This document shows positions 25,601-29,650 of a stretch of 64,000 nt of DNA, piece by piece. The stretch's first letter is position 1. Every line of letters starts with the position of its first letter. The notes beneath the pieces were generated by a model, which worked only from the letters and a program-made list of their open reading frames with translations, was not told the origin of the DNA and did not search any database. Location of the stretch: contig OX637339.1 of the NCBI GenBank assembly GCA_951799405.1, positions 12,896,001-12,960,000 on the forward strand. Direction: 5' to 3'. This DNA is from Agapetus fuscipes (Eukaryota > Arthropoda > Insecta > Trichoptera > Glossosomatidae). Position numbers and translations under genes: made by a program.

Positions 25601-27412
25601 TGTTCCGGGACGAAACAGTCTAGGTGGGGGGTAGTGTTATGTAAATATAAATATTGAAATAAGTATGGATAGTTATAGTTATAAGAATCCTCAAAAGTAT
25701 TGGTAGGTAAGATCGATAATTATGTATAAGTGTAGAATTCTCTAGGCTAAGTAGGTATTTGTTATAATTATAGGAATACTGTGTTACATTTGTAGGTAGG
25801 ATTTTGGTTGTATCTCTAGGTAGTACGTGAAGCGTCGAGAAGTAATAATTACTCTGGAACCGTCTGGCGACTTTAGTTCTGGATCATACTGCTCTGAAGA
25901 GTATAAAGGTGCGAATGGCCTGCAGAGCGGGGCAGTATCATAGCGACTAACAAACACATCGAAGCCATCTGATCAGTGAACCGAAACCAATGGAATAATC
26001 GAGAAAGTAGTGTGAAAATAAATTTTGTAACTGTGTAAAATAAATAACTATTGAAGAAGACCTGTGTATTTTTAATTTGAAGACAATTGAACCCTAATTT
26101 CGTAACAATATATATATATTTATAACTTATAAGTCAAGGATTTTTTTTTTTTAGTTCTATAATCTAAGTTGCAAAGTATATTACATTTGAGATTCATATT
26201 GCATGCATTTCTACAAGCAGACATTTATGAGTTCGCGCTTACACATGCTGCATGTGTACTTACAACATAAAAACCCATTCCAAATGAACATGAGACCTGC
26301 AACTCTTGCCAACCTTCCCTGAAACACAGCTGAAATCTGCAAAGTGAACCACTTTTAAAAGTATGAGTGATCGATTTTCTTTTACAAAGACTGCATGTTT
26401 TTATTTTACATGTTTTCCGAATTTTAACGCGAGGAAACTATGCGCAATATACACATTCCCCAAATGTTAAGGGGTTGGGCTGCGTAGCAACCAGGGGCAA
26501 CGCCCCTAGTACTAAATAAAATATGTGATTTGATCTAAGAATTTTTTATGTTGTTTTAATGGCACAAACATCACTATCAAATTGGTATTAAAATCAGTCC
26601 TCTCTAATTATATGAAATCATGCAACGAGAAATTCTAATATGGCGTACATACGTTAAAACTAAATCACATTGTTTTATTTTCTTAAATAAAGCAAAATAT
26701 AGGCGCAGGCGCAATTAACTTAAGTTTATTTATCAGGCAGATCGCTGCATAGTTTTTTAACACCTTTGCAATAATAATTGATAACTTTTTACGAAATACC
26801 GAAATACCGGTATTTTATCCTCAAATACTGGTTTCAAAATACCAAAAATAACAGTCGGTATACCGGTATCCATGCTCTAAACCCGAGCGAGAACGAGAGA
26901 ACCCGAGTTTTAAGTTGTATAGGAGTTAAATCCAAGACTAATTTAGAACGTATAAGCTGTCTTGCTAGGTTATATTGAGGTAAAATTAAGGTTGCCGAGG
27001 TTATATTTGGGTTCTGCCGTAGCTCTTAGAGCGGTTCTGTATTTGAGCTATAGGTTTTGGTGTAGCTCTCTGCAAGGTTCTAAAACTGGGGCCCTTTTAG
27101 CACTAACGAGGTTTGTATAAGGTTAATATAACTTTATTGAGACTACTACGACTTACGTACCGATTTCCATACACAGGTTCTGGGACCTTTTTGTAACCTT
27201 TTTAAAACCTTAATGGTTACTTGGGTAGGCCGCGTATAGGTCTATAGACTTTATTTCATTTAAAAATATCTGTTTCTACCTTTCTTGAAGTTGTTGACTT
27301 CTCTGAGTTTGACTTCACTCTGCTGGCATTGGTTACGAAATGTGAAGGCATCTTTTAATCTGCAGGTGCACACGCTGCACAATTGAAGAGGACCTCCGTC
27401 ATCAGGCAACAC
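1762..27412 (-). CDS. ZAD-type C2H2 zinc-finger protein gene (five exons, partial)
   Basis: This is a likely DNA-binding transcription factor. The exons in transcription order are 27412-27280, 5252-5080, 3620-3483, 2938-2867 and 1877-1762. Each has AG/GT borders, and phases match across every junction (1, 0, 0, 0). The first carries the second half of a ZAD domain (LCSVC, then FRNQCQQSE). The second is acidic (IKTEDILHGDVDFIVDE), the fourth is a basic KKKLKKKRKRPK run like a nuclear signal, and the last holds a C2H2 finger with an HTGEKPYKC linker. The first ZAD half upstream and later fingers downstream were not found. The ~22 kb intron holding the Gypsy and LINEs makes the long join an inference; the four left exons are firmer. 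Confidence 0.6.
1979..2137 (-). mobile_element. CR1/L2-type LINE 3' end fragment
   Basis: Read on the minus strand it encodes HTLRELKTEAAFRKGLKT and then KRLCS. It ends in a GGCGCTATACAAG..ATTATTATT tail, the typical C-terminus and microsatellite tail of CR1/L2 LINEs. It is 5'-truncated and lies in an intron of the ZAD gene. Confidence 0.6.
2467..2802 (+). mobile_element. tRNA-derived SINE (family A)
   Basis: The head has a perfect RNA polymerase III A box (TAGCTCAGTTGG) and a near-perfect B box (GGTTCAAATCC). The ~260-bp body contains CACTTCAACTGAAGTGG and ends TAGCTTAGTTGCG followed by a T-run. Other copies lie at 27480, 40484, 45655, 49140, 56500 and 56850. It is a retroposon, not a tRNA gene. 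Confidence 0.8.
3053..3345 (+). mobile_element. tRNA-derived SINE with CR1-like tail (family B)
   Basis: The head contains an A-box-like TAGTCTAGTGG and a decayed B box (AGTTTGATTT). The 3' half ends in GGTTCTTGAGGTGTGATGCA..CAGAAACAGCCCTC. The same motif ends the resident CR1-like LINE (18770-18805: CCCTTGAGGTGTGACACAC). This suggests a SINE that borrowed its partner LINE's tail. Confidence 0.7.
4384..4625 (+). mobile_element. tRNA-derived SINE (family C)
   Basis: The head GTCGGTGTTATGGC and the B box GTTGGTTCGATCCCC resemble a long-arm (Leu/Ser-like) tRNA. The body contains ACTTTGACCCTGGTTCAACAG, and the 3' part reads TTCTGGCCAGGCAGAATAGG. Copies in the opposite direction lie at 35500-35798 and 62380-62570. 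Confidence 0.65.
4630..4859. mobile_element. mariner-type MITE
   Basis: The ends are inverted copies over about 30 bp (GGTCCTTACATATGAAATTG against GGTCTTTACATATTAAATTG). They are flanked by TA at 4628-4629 and 4860-4861, the target duplication of Tc1/mariner elements. At 230 bp it has no transposase and must be non-autonomous. Confidence 0.8.
5440..5537 (-). repeat. SINE-C tail fragment abutting an RTE-tail fragment
   Basis: Positions 5440-5495 resemble the 3' part of SINE family C (GGAATGCAATTTACCAACC, then GGCCAGAAACAGG). Positions 5497-5537 resemble the reverse complement of the RTE 3' unit (TTCCCTGAAACTGGGGTGGC). Both are short relics beside the hAT element. Confidence 0.45.
5556..6476. 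mobile_element. Non-autonomous hAT element
   Basis: The interval begins CAGGCCCGGATTAA and ends TTAATCCGGGCGTG, inverted copies of the common hAT terminus. It is flanked by a perfect 8-bp duplication, ATTATAAT (5548-5555 and 6477-6484). It has no transposase ORF and carries a solo LTR that inserted later. Its right part (about 6060-6365) resembles sequence at 44800-44945. Confidence 0.85.
5654..6038 (-). mobile_element. Solo LTR (Gypsy family) inside the hAT element
   Basis: On the minus strand it starts TGTTATGTAAATAGG and ends AATCGTAACA, with ATAT on both sides (5650-5653 and 6039-6042) as a 4-bp target duplication. It is related to the solo LTR at 35225 and more distantly to the full Gypsy LTRs. 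Only one LTR is present, so the interior was probably lost by LTR recombination. Confidence 0.8.
6753..6848 (-). mobile_element. SINE-B tail fragment
   Basis: TTTATTTGGTGAGCGCCG, then CACAACTCAAGAGTCCTCTGC, matches the reverse complement of the 3' part of SINE family B and of the 57855 copy. The tRNA head is missing; an RTE-tail copy begins at 6850. Confidence 0.55.
6850..7830 (+). mobile_element. RTE 3'-tail unit interrupted by an antisense RTE fragment
   Basis: The standard unit start CCTTGACTTATAGGTTGGTATG is at 6851. The unit breaks at about 6897 and resumes at 7612 with GTAAAAAATAATTCACTTTG, continuing to AGCTTAGATTCTAG near 7825. The middle is the minus-strand RTE fragment described next. 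Confidence 0.65.
6912..7611 (-). pseudogene. RTE-like LINE C-terminal fragment
   Basis: The 179-residue frame at 7451-6912 contains PTLMYGSEAWTV, RWFGHLERM and GRGRPRKEWLDQI, signatures of the region after reverse transcriptase in RTE-like LINEs. Upstream bases up to 7611 encode EVMKEFDYLGSKFES in another frame, so it carries at least one frameshift. The shared RWFGH..RM motif links it to the copies at 15134, 28312 and 32098. Confidence 0.7.
7985..9030. repeat. AT-rich repeat block, non-coding
   Basis: No credible ORF is present. The block holds related internal modules: TTAACCCTCTAACTGCCGAG (8126), TTAACCCTTTGACTTTCGAG (8564), and GGAGCCGTTTT(C/T)GAGAAAA near 8273 and 8711. It ends CTATAGCAAGAAAGTAAAAA. 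Part is inverted relative to 895-1450. It is probably a nested non-autonomous DNA transposon with TTAA-type ends. Confidence 0.45.
9031..10129. other. No feature recognised
   Basis: This is AT-rich intronic sequence of the ZAD gene without ORFs, tRNA-like boxes or clear terminal repeats. It is probably decayed transposon sequence. Confidence 0.4.
10130..10198 (-). CDS. Possible first coding exon (23 codons)
   Basis: On the minus strand an ATG at 10198 opens MVLRSRVYGKSAKKQLQAP, runs 23 codons in phase 0, and meets a consensus donor GTGCAA|GTAAGT. The protein is basic and was not recognised. It lies inside the long ZAD intron on the same strand. Its phase fits the exon at 3620 but not the one at 5252, so it could be an alternative first exon or chance. 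Confidence 0.3.
10750..10860. repeat. AT-rich inverted repeat around a short hairpin motif
   Basis: AT arms (ATTTAAAAAATATT on the left, AAATTTAAAAAATATG on the right) flank CGTTTTCGACTATTCAGTC. On the minus strand this reads GACTGAATAGTCGAAAACG. A comparable arrangement occurs at 33310-33475. Confidence 0.4.
10946..11212 (+). mobile_element. RTE 3'-tail unit (SINE-like)
   Basis: A full-length copy starts TCCTTGACTGATAGGTTGG and ends TTTGCAGCTTAGATTTAGATTTAGATT. It contains the diagnostic GGTTCACTTTGCCAATGTCA and AGAGTTGCAGGGCTTATG. It has no coding sequence and lies just outside the large hAT interval. Confidence 0.75.
12335..15802 (+). mobile_element. RTE-like LINE ORF, split by an antisense insertion
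   Basis: The polyprotein combines an apurinic-type endonuclease and reverse transcriptase for target-primed retrotransposition. From the ATG at 12335, residues 25-270 form the endonuclease (GTWNVRKMN, VTETKMKG, GDMNGW, IGSDHYLLC). Reverse transcriptase follows (KSAGFDGINGEML, FVDLEKAFDSVDR, YADD at about residue 731). After the insertion at 14658-15110 the frame resumes with EFVYLGSKFE, RWFGHLERM and GRGRPRKVWKDQI and ends at 15802. Removing the insertion and one 9-bp target copy leaves the frame uninterrupted at about 1001 codons, the usual RTE size. The clade call is from motifs; CR1/L2 relatives are less likely. Confidence 0.8.
14658..15110 (-). mobile_element. 5'-truncated RTE copy inserted antisense in the RTE ORF
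   Basis: The target duplication TTTTTGAAA flanks it at 14649-14657 and 15111-15119. On the minus strand it holds the last ~35 codons of the same LINE family, then its 3' UTR, ending in a (TTAGA)n tail at 14658-14680. It shows directly that the ~250 bp dispersed unit is the natural 3' end of this LINE. Confidence 0.85.
15803..16170 (+). mobile_element. RTE-like LINE 3' UTR and tail
   Basis: After the stop come ~115 bp specific to LINE copies, then at 15919 the dispersed unit (CCTTGACTTATAGGTTGG to CTTGCAACTTAGATT). It ends in a TTATAGA microsatellite instead of poly(A), as is usual for RTE elements. Confidence 0.75.
16168..16983 (-). repeat. Inverted diverged copy of the 52.87-53.80 kb block
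   Basis: It contains a ~300 bp non-coding segment (GGTCGTCATTCG, then GCCATCACAGCAGATGAAA), then two RTE-tail units on the minus strand at 16480-16720 and 16745-16983. The same order, inverted, occurs at 52873-53790, including the linker AAAGAAATACACAAAATAAT. The second unit is cut by the CR1-like LINE. Confidence 0.65.
16984..18846 (+). pseudogene. CR1-like LINE, 5'-truncated
   Basis: Reverse transcriptase and C-terminal region of a CR1/L2-type LINE. The frame is open from about 16988 (NPQQLWKFLENLSGG). It shows SNYRPVSNLPFLSKVLERI, LLDMSAAFDTVSHEIL and SGVPQGSVLGPVLF, then the C-terminal LHWLRFPERVVYRVC and FGDRAFRFAGPMEWNRLPP. The catalytic YADD is CADD here (about 17900), and a TAG stop sits at 18356-18358; the remainder continues to 18748. 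The 3' UTR holds GCCCTTGAGGTGTGACACAC. Both defects indicate an inactive copy. Confidence 0.8.
18855..19327 (+). repeat. Gypsy 5' LTR
   Basis: It begins TGTTATG and ends CGTAACA, 473 bp. It contains ACTGCTCTGAAGAGTATAAAGG, a TATA-like site (GTATAAAGG) suited to driving the element. It matches the 3' LTR throughout on inspection. Confidence 0.92.
19328..20022 (+). other. Gypsy leader with primer-binding site
   Basis: Immediately after the LTR, TTGGTGTCAGGTGTGGGG (from 19329) has the TGG expected for pairing with a tRNA 3' CCA, so it is the likely primer-binding site; the tRNA was not identified. The ~690-bp leader is AT-rich and holds a long A-run near 19650-19682. No ORF was seen. Confidence 0.7.
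20023..21417 (+). CDS. gag: Gypsy Gag with SAP-like N-terminus
   Basis: This is the structural polyprotein that packages element RNA. The ATG at 20023 is chosen because the frame's upstream bases offer only non-ATG codons. Residues ~9-43 (LKVTELKNELLERDLETSGG) match a SAP nucleic-acid-binding motif. Residues ~65-200 are a charged coiled coil with tandem MADNAKTLEEK units. Residues ~235-410 resemble the retrotransposon capsid (PTFDGKTSWEEYLTLFE). A CX2CX4HX4C zinc knuckle (CWNCGQLGHLSTKC) is at ~438-451. The length is 464 residues. The SAP fusion is unusual and the family calls are by motif. Confidence 0.88.
   Translation: MANKVNIKDLKVTELKNELLERDLETSGGKAALQARLMEALEQSGEDPAYFVMASGGDRALDELNLSITGNFTSMEEKLKVEMADNAKTLEEKMADNAKTVKEDLTGLEEKMADNAKTLKEDLTGLEEKMTTNLKEVVTDLKVEMADNARNLEEKVSRNLTTLKGEMEEKMTALKGEMETRISSLEDRLRAELADKGQMESTRISPKDGLHDETDQGCSTPTRVTRGDDDPSLAKHNLPTFDGKTSWEEYLTLFETAAMMGAWSQQKKASVLSLSLRGDALRVLQAIPLDNRGDFGQLKQRLDMRYGHKCLEQLYKSQLNTRVQKPNESLQEYEMDIARLVRDAYPTASDDICESLAVDKFLNGLREWETQQAVKLAHPKALNEALSQALEFEAVKQSIRGHARVRAVEAEEVKLPTTEELIEKVLERLRPRRRDPRCWNCGQLGHLSTKCPKPQKPRKQAAEN
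21366..25634 (+). CDS. pol: Gypsy Pol with C-terminal macro and CCCH domains
   Basis: It encodes the replication and integration enzymes. The frame opens after a stop at 21363 and has no suitable ATG, so a -1 shift from Gag within 21366-21417 is implied; GCGGAAAAC before the Gag stop is a candidate site. Counting from 21372: protease LVDTGA at ~62-67, reverse transcriptase (FSTLDLKSGYWQ, VYLDD near 478), RNase H (LDTDAS, ~623), integrase zinc finger (LHGG..H, CRKCVTC), a D,D-35-E core (DIAGPF, HSDQGRNFE, HPQSDGMVERMNR), and a WDGPYEI GPY/F-type module. Residues ~1238-1372 then form a macro-like domain and 1388-1406 a CCCH finger, making the 1420-residue product longer than usual. Confidence 0.9.
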   Translation, partial: HQVSQASETQKTGCGKLERVNGKGQPLTHAGEALKSAATVATVRGKASSIFINGIIDGVTRELLVDTGATRTILRRDIVARGKQIAPTKWSLHTATGESAQVYGETIATFQIGSTTFDHRTLVANIEEDVILGMDILDRFGCSLNLKKGSIKIGNEEVILQRRKELAARVILAKNTEVKGRSEMIVSARLDSSSTHDQICMIEPENMDNVNKGVMVARTVIRAKETIPVKIMNVNSYPVKMNEGFVLGRCERITSIVQQMTNMSCEGNKLSTQLEALVHDASQGLTEENKRRVRSLICRYQNIFEDSNGRLGRTKVVRHSIDTGEARPIKQAPRRLPFAKREEADKIIKDMSKDGIIEPSSSPWTSPVVLVKKKDGTTRFCVDYRLLNDVTKKDSYPLPRIDDTLDTLAGCTIFSTLDLKSGYWQVELDAKDKEKTAFSTGSGLWQFTVMPFGLCNAPATFERLMENVLRGLSWETCLVYLDDIIILGKDFNHQLRNLEQVFGRLQDAGLKLNPKKCNLFKKQVNYLGHIVSQRGVEVDPAKIKAVRDWPVLKDKHETRSFLGLCTYYRRFVPRFADIAKPLTKLTEENTRFHWSDSCAQAFEELKGRLTSAPILSYPRKDGKFILDTDASNVGIGGVLSQIQDGHETVLGYFSKVLSKPERNYCVTRRELLAVIKSVEHFRKYLYGRKFTLRTDHAALVWLLKFKNPEGQVARWIERLQEYDYDSEHRPGTLHRNADALSRRPCASDCKHCSKMEDKVAIVQRTTTEDEDWQDEKLAQDQLNDPDLKYVMEWAREGERPTWEKLAPLSPTVKAYWAQWGSIVIEGGFLKRKIEKEDGTLRRKQTLVPRSRVPEILGLLHGGTSGGHLGVKKTLEKVKERFYWINCSEDVKDWCRKCVTCATANGPQRKRRAPMRQYNVGSPFERIAIDIAGPFPTTEKGNKYIMVVMDYFSKWVEAYSIPNQEAVTVTEVLVTEFISRFGVPLELHSDQGRNFEAAIFQQMCERLGIYKTRTTALHPQSDGMVERMNRTVGRYLAKVVSSHQRDWDRHLPLFLLAYRSAVQETTKKTPSSILFGREMRLPCDLKFGCKPGEDLAGEDYVTDLRRRLDDIHDQVRMNIGEASDQMKERYDTRADSMGYKAGDWVWLFDPKRRQGYCPKLQRSWDGPYEILERINDVVYRIKKRPNGKPRVVHYNRLSPYLGDNDDQPAQKVRQCVASERSPAFETFWENAKAGQKFRHGVTTEVHKDLFEVTRDHTLACSVPEDLDMSRGIARVFRYKFGEPQPSSSPQGRALRLPKGRQQAYCLVVPDSSNLEEDYKALWDGLVELRDYMLEDQQARLAIPKMGGGRANRDWRIIRSMIEAVFSGVGISVMVCCEQAQPRASGEKSVDCHFFLTTGCRRGSACPYLHRVKTVPGRNSLGGG
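25083..25487 (+). other. Macro domain (TARG1/OARD1-like) within Gypsy Pol
   Basis: Macro domains bind ADP-ribose, and TARG1 removes it from proteins. Here LFEVTRDHTLACSVPEDLDM, then SRGIARVFRYKFG, then IPKMGGGRANRDW and SMIEAVF follow the TARG1 order (human: GDLF, CRMGAGIAVLFKKKFG, MPRIGCGLDRLQW, SAMIEEVF). The catalytic Asp (GLD in human) is replaced by Ala or Asn in GGRAN. The catalytic Lys in human LITKK has no counterpart in CLVVPD. So fold and perhaps binding look retained, but hydrolysis unlikely. The assignment comes from remembered human sequence. Confidence 0.72.
25533..25589 (+). other. CCCH zinc finger at the Pol C-terminus
   Basis: CHFFLTTGCRRGSACPYLH fits C-x7-C-x5-C-x3-H, the single-finger form of RNA-binding CCCH domains. 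It lies 14 residues before the Pol stop and just after the macro domain. Confidence 0.8.
25635..26107 (+). repeat. Gypsy 3' LTR
   Basis: Same 473 bp as the 5' LTR. It is preceded by GGTGGGGGGTAG, a purine-rich tract overlapping the Pol stop that would prime plus-strand DNA. The sequence after it (ATATAT..., then AACTTATAAGTCAAGG) resumes the interrupted RTE-tail array. Confidence 0.92.
26112..26513 (-). repeat. RTE-tail unit joined to a Helitron-like terminus
   Basis: A minus-strand RTE-tail unit at 26158-26371 is followed at 26372 by TCGATTTTCTTTTACAAAG. The segment ends in hairpin GGGGCAACGCCCC and CTAG|T. A TC start, a 3' hairpin and a CTAG end are Helitron-like. The same fusion occurs inverted at 51712-52065 with the same junction. 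Confidence 0.55.
27280..27412 (-). CDS. ZAD-domain exon
   Basis: Between ATTGCAG|GTG and AAAG|GTAGAA the exon reads VLPDDGGPLQLCSVCTCRLK and continues with FTFRNQCQQSEVKL. That is the second half of a ZAD (zinc-finger-associated, dimerising) domain, with its LP..C..C, F and C..SE..L pattern. It ends in phase 1. The exon at 5252 needs exactly one donated base and would begin GAA, so KK-E-IKTED reads through. The first ZAD cysteine pair should lie in an exon to the right, not found. Confidence 0.75.
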
Positions 27413-27479
27413 CTGCAATGTTCCATATTCAAATTTCAAAAGTTATTCCAAAAAGCTCAACCAATTGTCAGGTAGCTAC

Positions 27480-27821
27480 GCAACGCAACTAAGCTACACA
27501 TATAGTGTAACTTCTTGCCGCGTTATCCCCAAAGGGGGTCGCATGTGGCGAGTTGAACCTATTTATTTTTACAGGTAAGGGGGCCGGCCTTACGCCAACC
27601 ACTTCAGATGAAGTGGGGGTTTCCCAGCTCCCGAGAGGGCTGGTACTCATTTCTTGTGAAGGCTGAGTAAACCTTGCCGGTATTTTTATTTTGGGGTTTG
27701 AAATAAACACCGAAACGGGAAATCATTTCTGACACCCTCGCCTCGGCGGGATTCGAACCCGAGCTCACGGCATGGAATGCAAGCACTCTACCAACTGAGC
27801 TATCGACCGGACTAGCTAGAA
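27480..27821 (-). mobile_element. SINE family A with target-site duplication
   Basis: A minus-strand copy with A box TAGCTCAGTTGG and B box GGTTCGAATCCC. TGTCAGGTAGCTAC (27466-27479) and TGTCAGATAGCTAC (27822-27835) flank it, a 14-bp target duplication with one mismatch, as expected for LINE-mobilised SINEs. Confidence 0.85.
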
Positions 27822-27960
27822 TGTCAGATAGCTACCTGTTACAAAGAAGAAGAAGACATATCGAATATGAACTGTCACTAACAAAATGGGAGAAAAAACA
27901 TTATACCTATGACATGAGGAAAATAATGCCTACCAAAATGGGGAAAACAGAAATGATCTG

Positions 27961-28311
27961 GATCTAATCTAATCTAATCTAAGTTGCAAAGATATGTTAC
28001 ATTGGAGATTCACATTACATGCATTCCCACAACCAAGACACGTACAAGTTCGCGCTTGCACGTGCCTCATGTGAGCCTACAACATAAAAACCAATCTCAA
28101 ATGGACATACACCCTGCAACTCTTGCCGTCCTTCCCTGTAACAGGGGTGACATTGGCAAAGTGAACCATTTTTACAACATGGGTGGTCAGCCGCATACCA
28201 ACCTATAAATCAAGGAACATACACGACAAATTACATTTTTTAAATCAATAATAATAATATACATGGACATCAAACACTTAAAACATAAAACAAATTTCAC
28301 TTTAATAAACC
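27961..28311 (-). mobile_element. RTE-like LINE 3' UTR and (TTAGA)n tail
   Basis: This is the downstream continuation of the minus-strand LINE copy at 28312-29650. From 28311 downwards come the LINE-specific part, then the dispersed unit (28215-27985) and the TTAGATTAGATT tail at 27961-27980. Confidence 0.8.
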
Positions 28312-29650
28312 CTAGCCGCCAACATTACAGATCAACCGCCATTTCTTTCTGTCCTTACATACTTCTTCCATTTCCTCCAGAGTCATAACCTTCTTCATGC
28401 AAGCTCTTCTTTTATTATGACTCTGGATATTCCATTCATTCGCAATTTCGGATATTTGGTCCATCCATACCTTTCTCGGTCTTCCTCTACCACGACATCC
28501 ATCTATTCTACCAACATATACTTTCTTCGTCAGTCTTTCCTCATTCATTCTCTCCATATGCCCAAACCATCTTAACAAACTTCTTTTAATCTTCACTTTC
28601 ACACTTTCTCTTGCACCACATTCTTCTCTTACAAAATCATTCCTCACCCTGTCACTCCGTTTTTTCCCAATCATACTTCTTAGAAAGTCCATTTCCAAAG
28701 TCCAGTATGGACCTTACTAATTTCACTTTCACTCACCGTCCAGGCTTCACTTCCATACATCAAGGTGGGTAAAAGTATGCCACTGTGTACCGCCAGCCGA
28801 GCATTTTTAGATATGTTTTGATTTTTGGCGATACAAGCTGTGGCACCCAGTACACACCTGCCCTTCATTATTCTTCTTTCAAGTTCGCCTGTCATTCTTC
28901 CATCTTTTTCAAACTTACATCCCAAGTATACAAACTCATTTACCACATCAACGTGCAATCCATTGATTCTAATAATAATAATAATAATAATATCAGGCTA
29001 ATTTATTTTAAATTACAAATGATAAGAGAGCGCCGTTTTTGTGTGTGTCACACCTCAAGGGCCCTCTCCGATCATCTTGAGTGCTCCGTGAAATACATCC
29101 ACAGATTTGGAGTTCTTCACTCCGGGTGGCAGTCTGTTCCACTCCACCGGACCCGCAACACGGAAAGCGCGGTCTCCGAAATTTGTACGAATCTGACGGC
29201 GTGGCTGAACCAAATTGACTACTCCATCGCCCGCGGATCTGAGTGTCTGCCTCCTTACACCCATCTCAACAGGCAACATCATGTCAGTCAAATAAGGTGG
29301 AGCCAAGCCATTGATGGCTTTATATACCATCACACAAACACGGTAGACCACCCTCTCCGGGAAACGAAGCCAATGCAGTGTTTTTAACAGCGGAGTGATG
29401 TGAGCGAATTTGGGTATCCCGAATATGAGTCTTGCTGCCGAATTCAACACAGATTGAAAGCGATTGCACTGCTTCTTTGGCTGTCCACTATAAAGCGTTG
29501 AACAATAGTCAATCCGAGACACCACAAACGCGCCCACTAGGATCTTGACTGCATCTGACGGTAAACACTTTTTAAATTCATAGTCCGTATTTTCTTCATT
29601 TCTTTCAAAAACCAAAACTTTCGTCTTACTTGCATTCAACTGGATCCCAA
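28312..29650 (-). pseudogene. RTE-like LINE fragment split by CR1
   Basis: Minus-strand pieces are NASKTKVLVFERNEEN (to ~29571), then after the CR1 insert VDVVNEFVYLGCKFEKDGR (28958) through RWFGHMERM and GRGRPRKVWMDQI to the stop at 28312. A frameshift near 28695 separates ISKVHT from MEMDFLRSM. It is the same family as 12335-15802, truncated in the last part of reverse transcriptase. Confidence 0.8.
28975..29570 (-). mobile_element. Truncated CR1-like LINE inserted in RTE
   Basis: It starts at CLPSDAVKILVGAFVVSRID and carries LHWLRFPERVVYRVC and FGDRAFRVAGPVEWNRLPP. It ends GGGCCCTTGAGGTGTGACAC (opposite strand), then an (ATT)n tail at 28972-28990. It interrupts the RTE frame between YEFK and INGL. 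Its 5' truncation point nearly coincides with that of the copy at 63000-63592. Confidence 0.8.

Larger units (their letters stand above)
18855..26107 (+). mobile_element. Complete Ty3/Gypsy LTR retrotransposon with macro domain
   Basis: The 7253-bp element has two 473-bp LTRs that look identical base for base. Its flanks are ATAT on both sides (18851-18854 and 26108-26111, in an AT-repeat context). It encodes a 464-codon Gag and a Pol in the -1 frame, both uninterrupted. No envelope ORF is present. Pol order PR-RT-RNaseH-IN is that of Ty3/Gypsy. The extra C-terminal macro and CCCH domains are not part of the usual plan. Identical LTRs and open frames imply a very recent insertion. Confidence 0.92.
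11478..26879. mobile_element. hAT-bounded 15.4 kb nested transposon island
   Basis: The left end TAGGGCATGGAATACTGG and the right end CCGGTATCCATGCTCTA are inverted copies with subterminal ACCGGTAT motifs. The flanks are identical 8-bp copies of AACCCGAG (11470-11477 and 26880-26887). The likely history is one hAT element that later received RTE, CR1, Gypsy and short repeats. Original hAT interior is probably only about 11580-12300 and 26514-26780, and no hAT transposase was seen. Confidence 0.7.
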
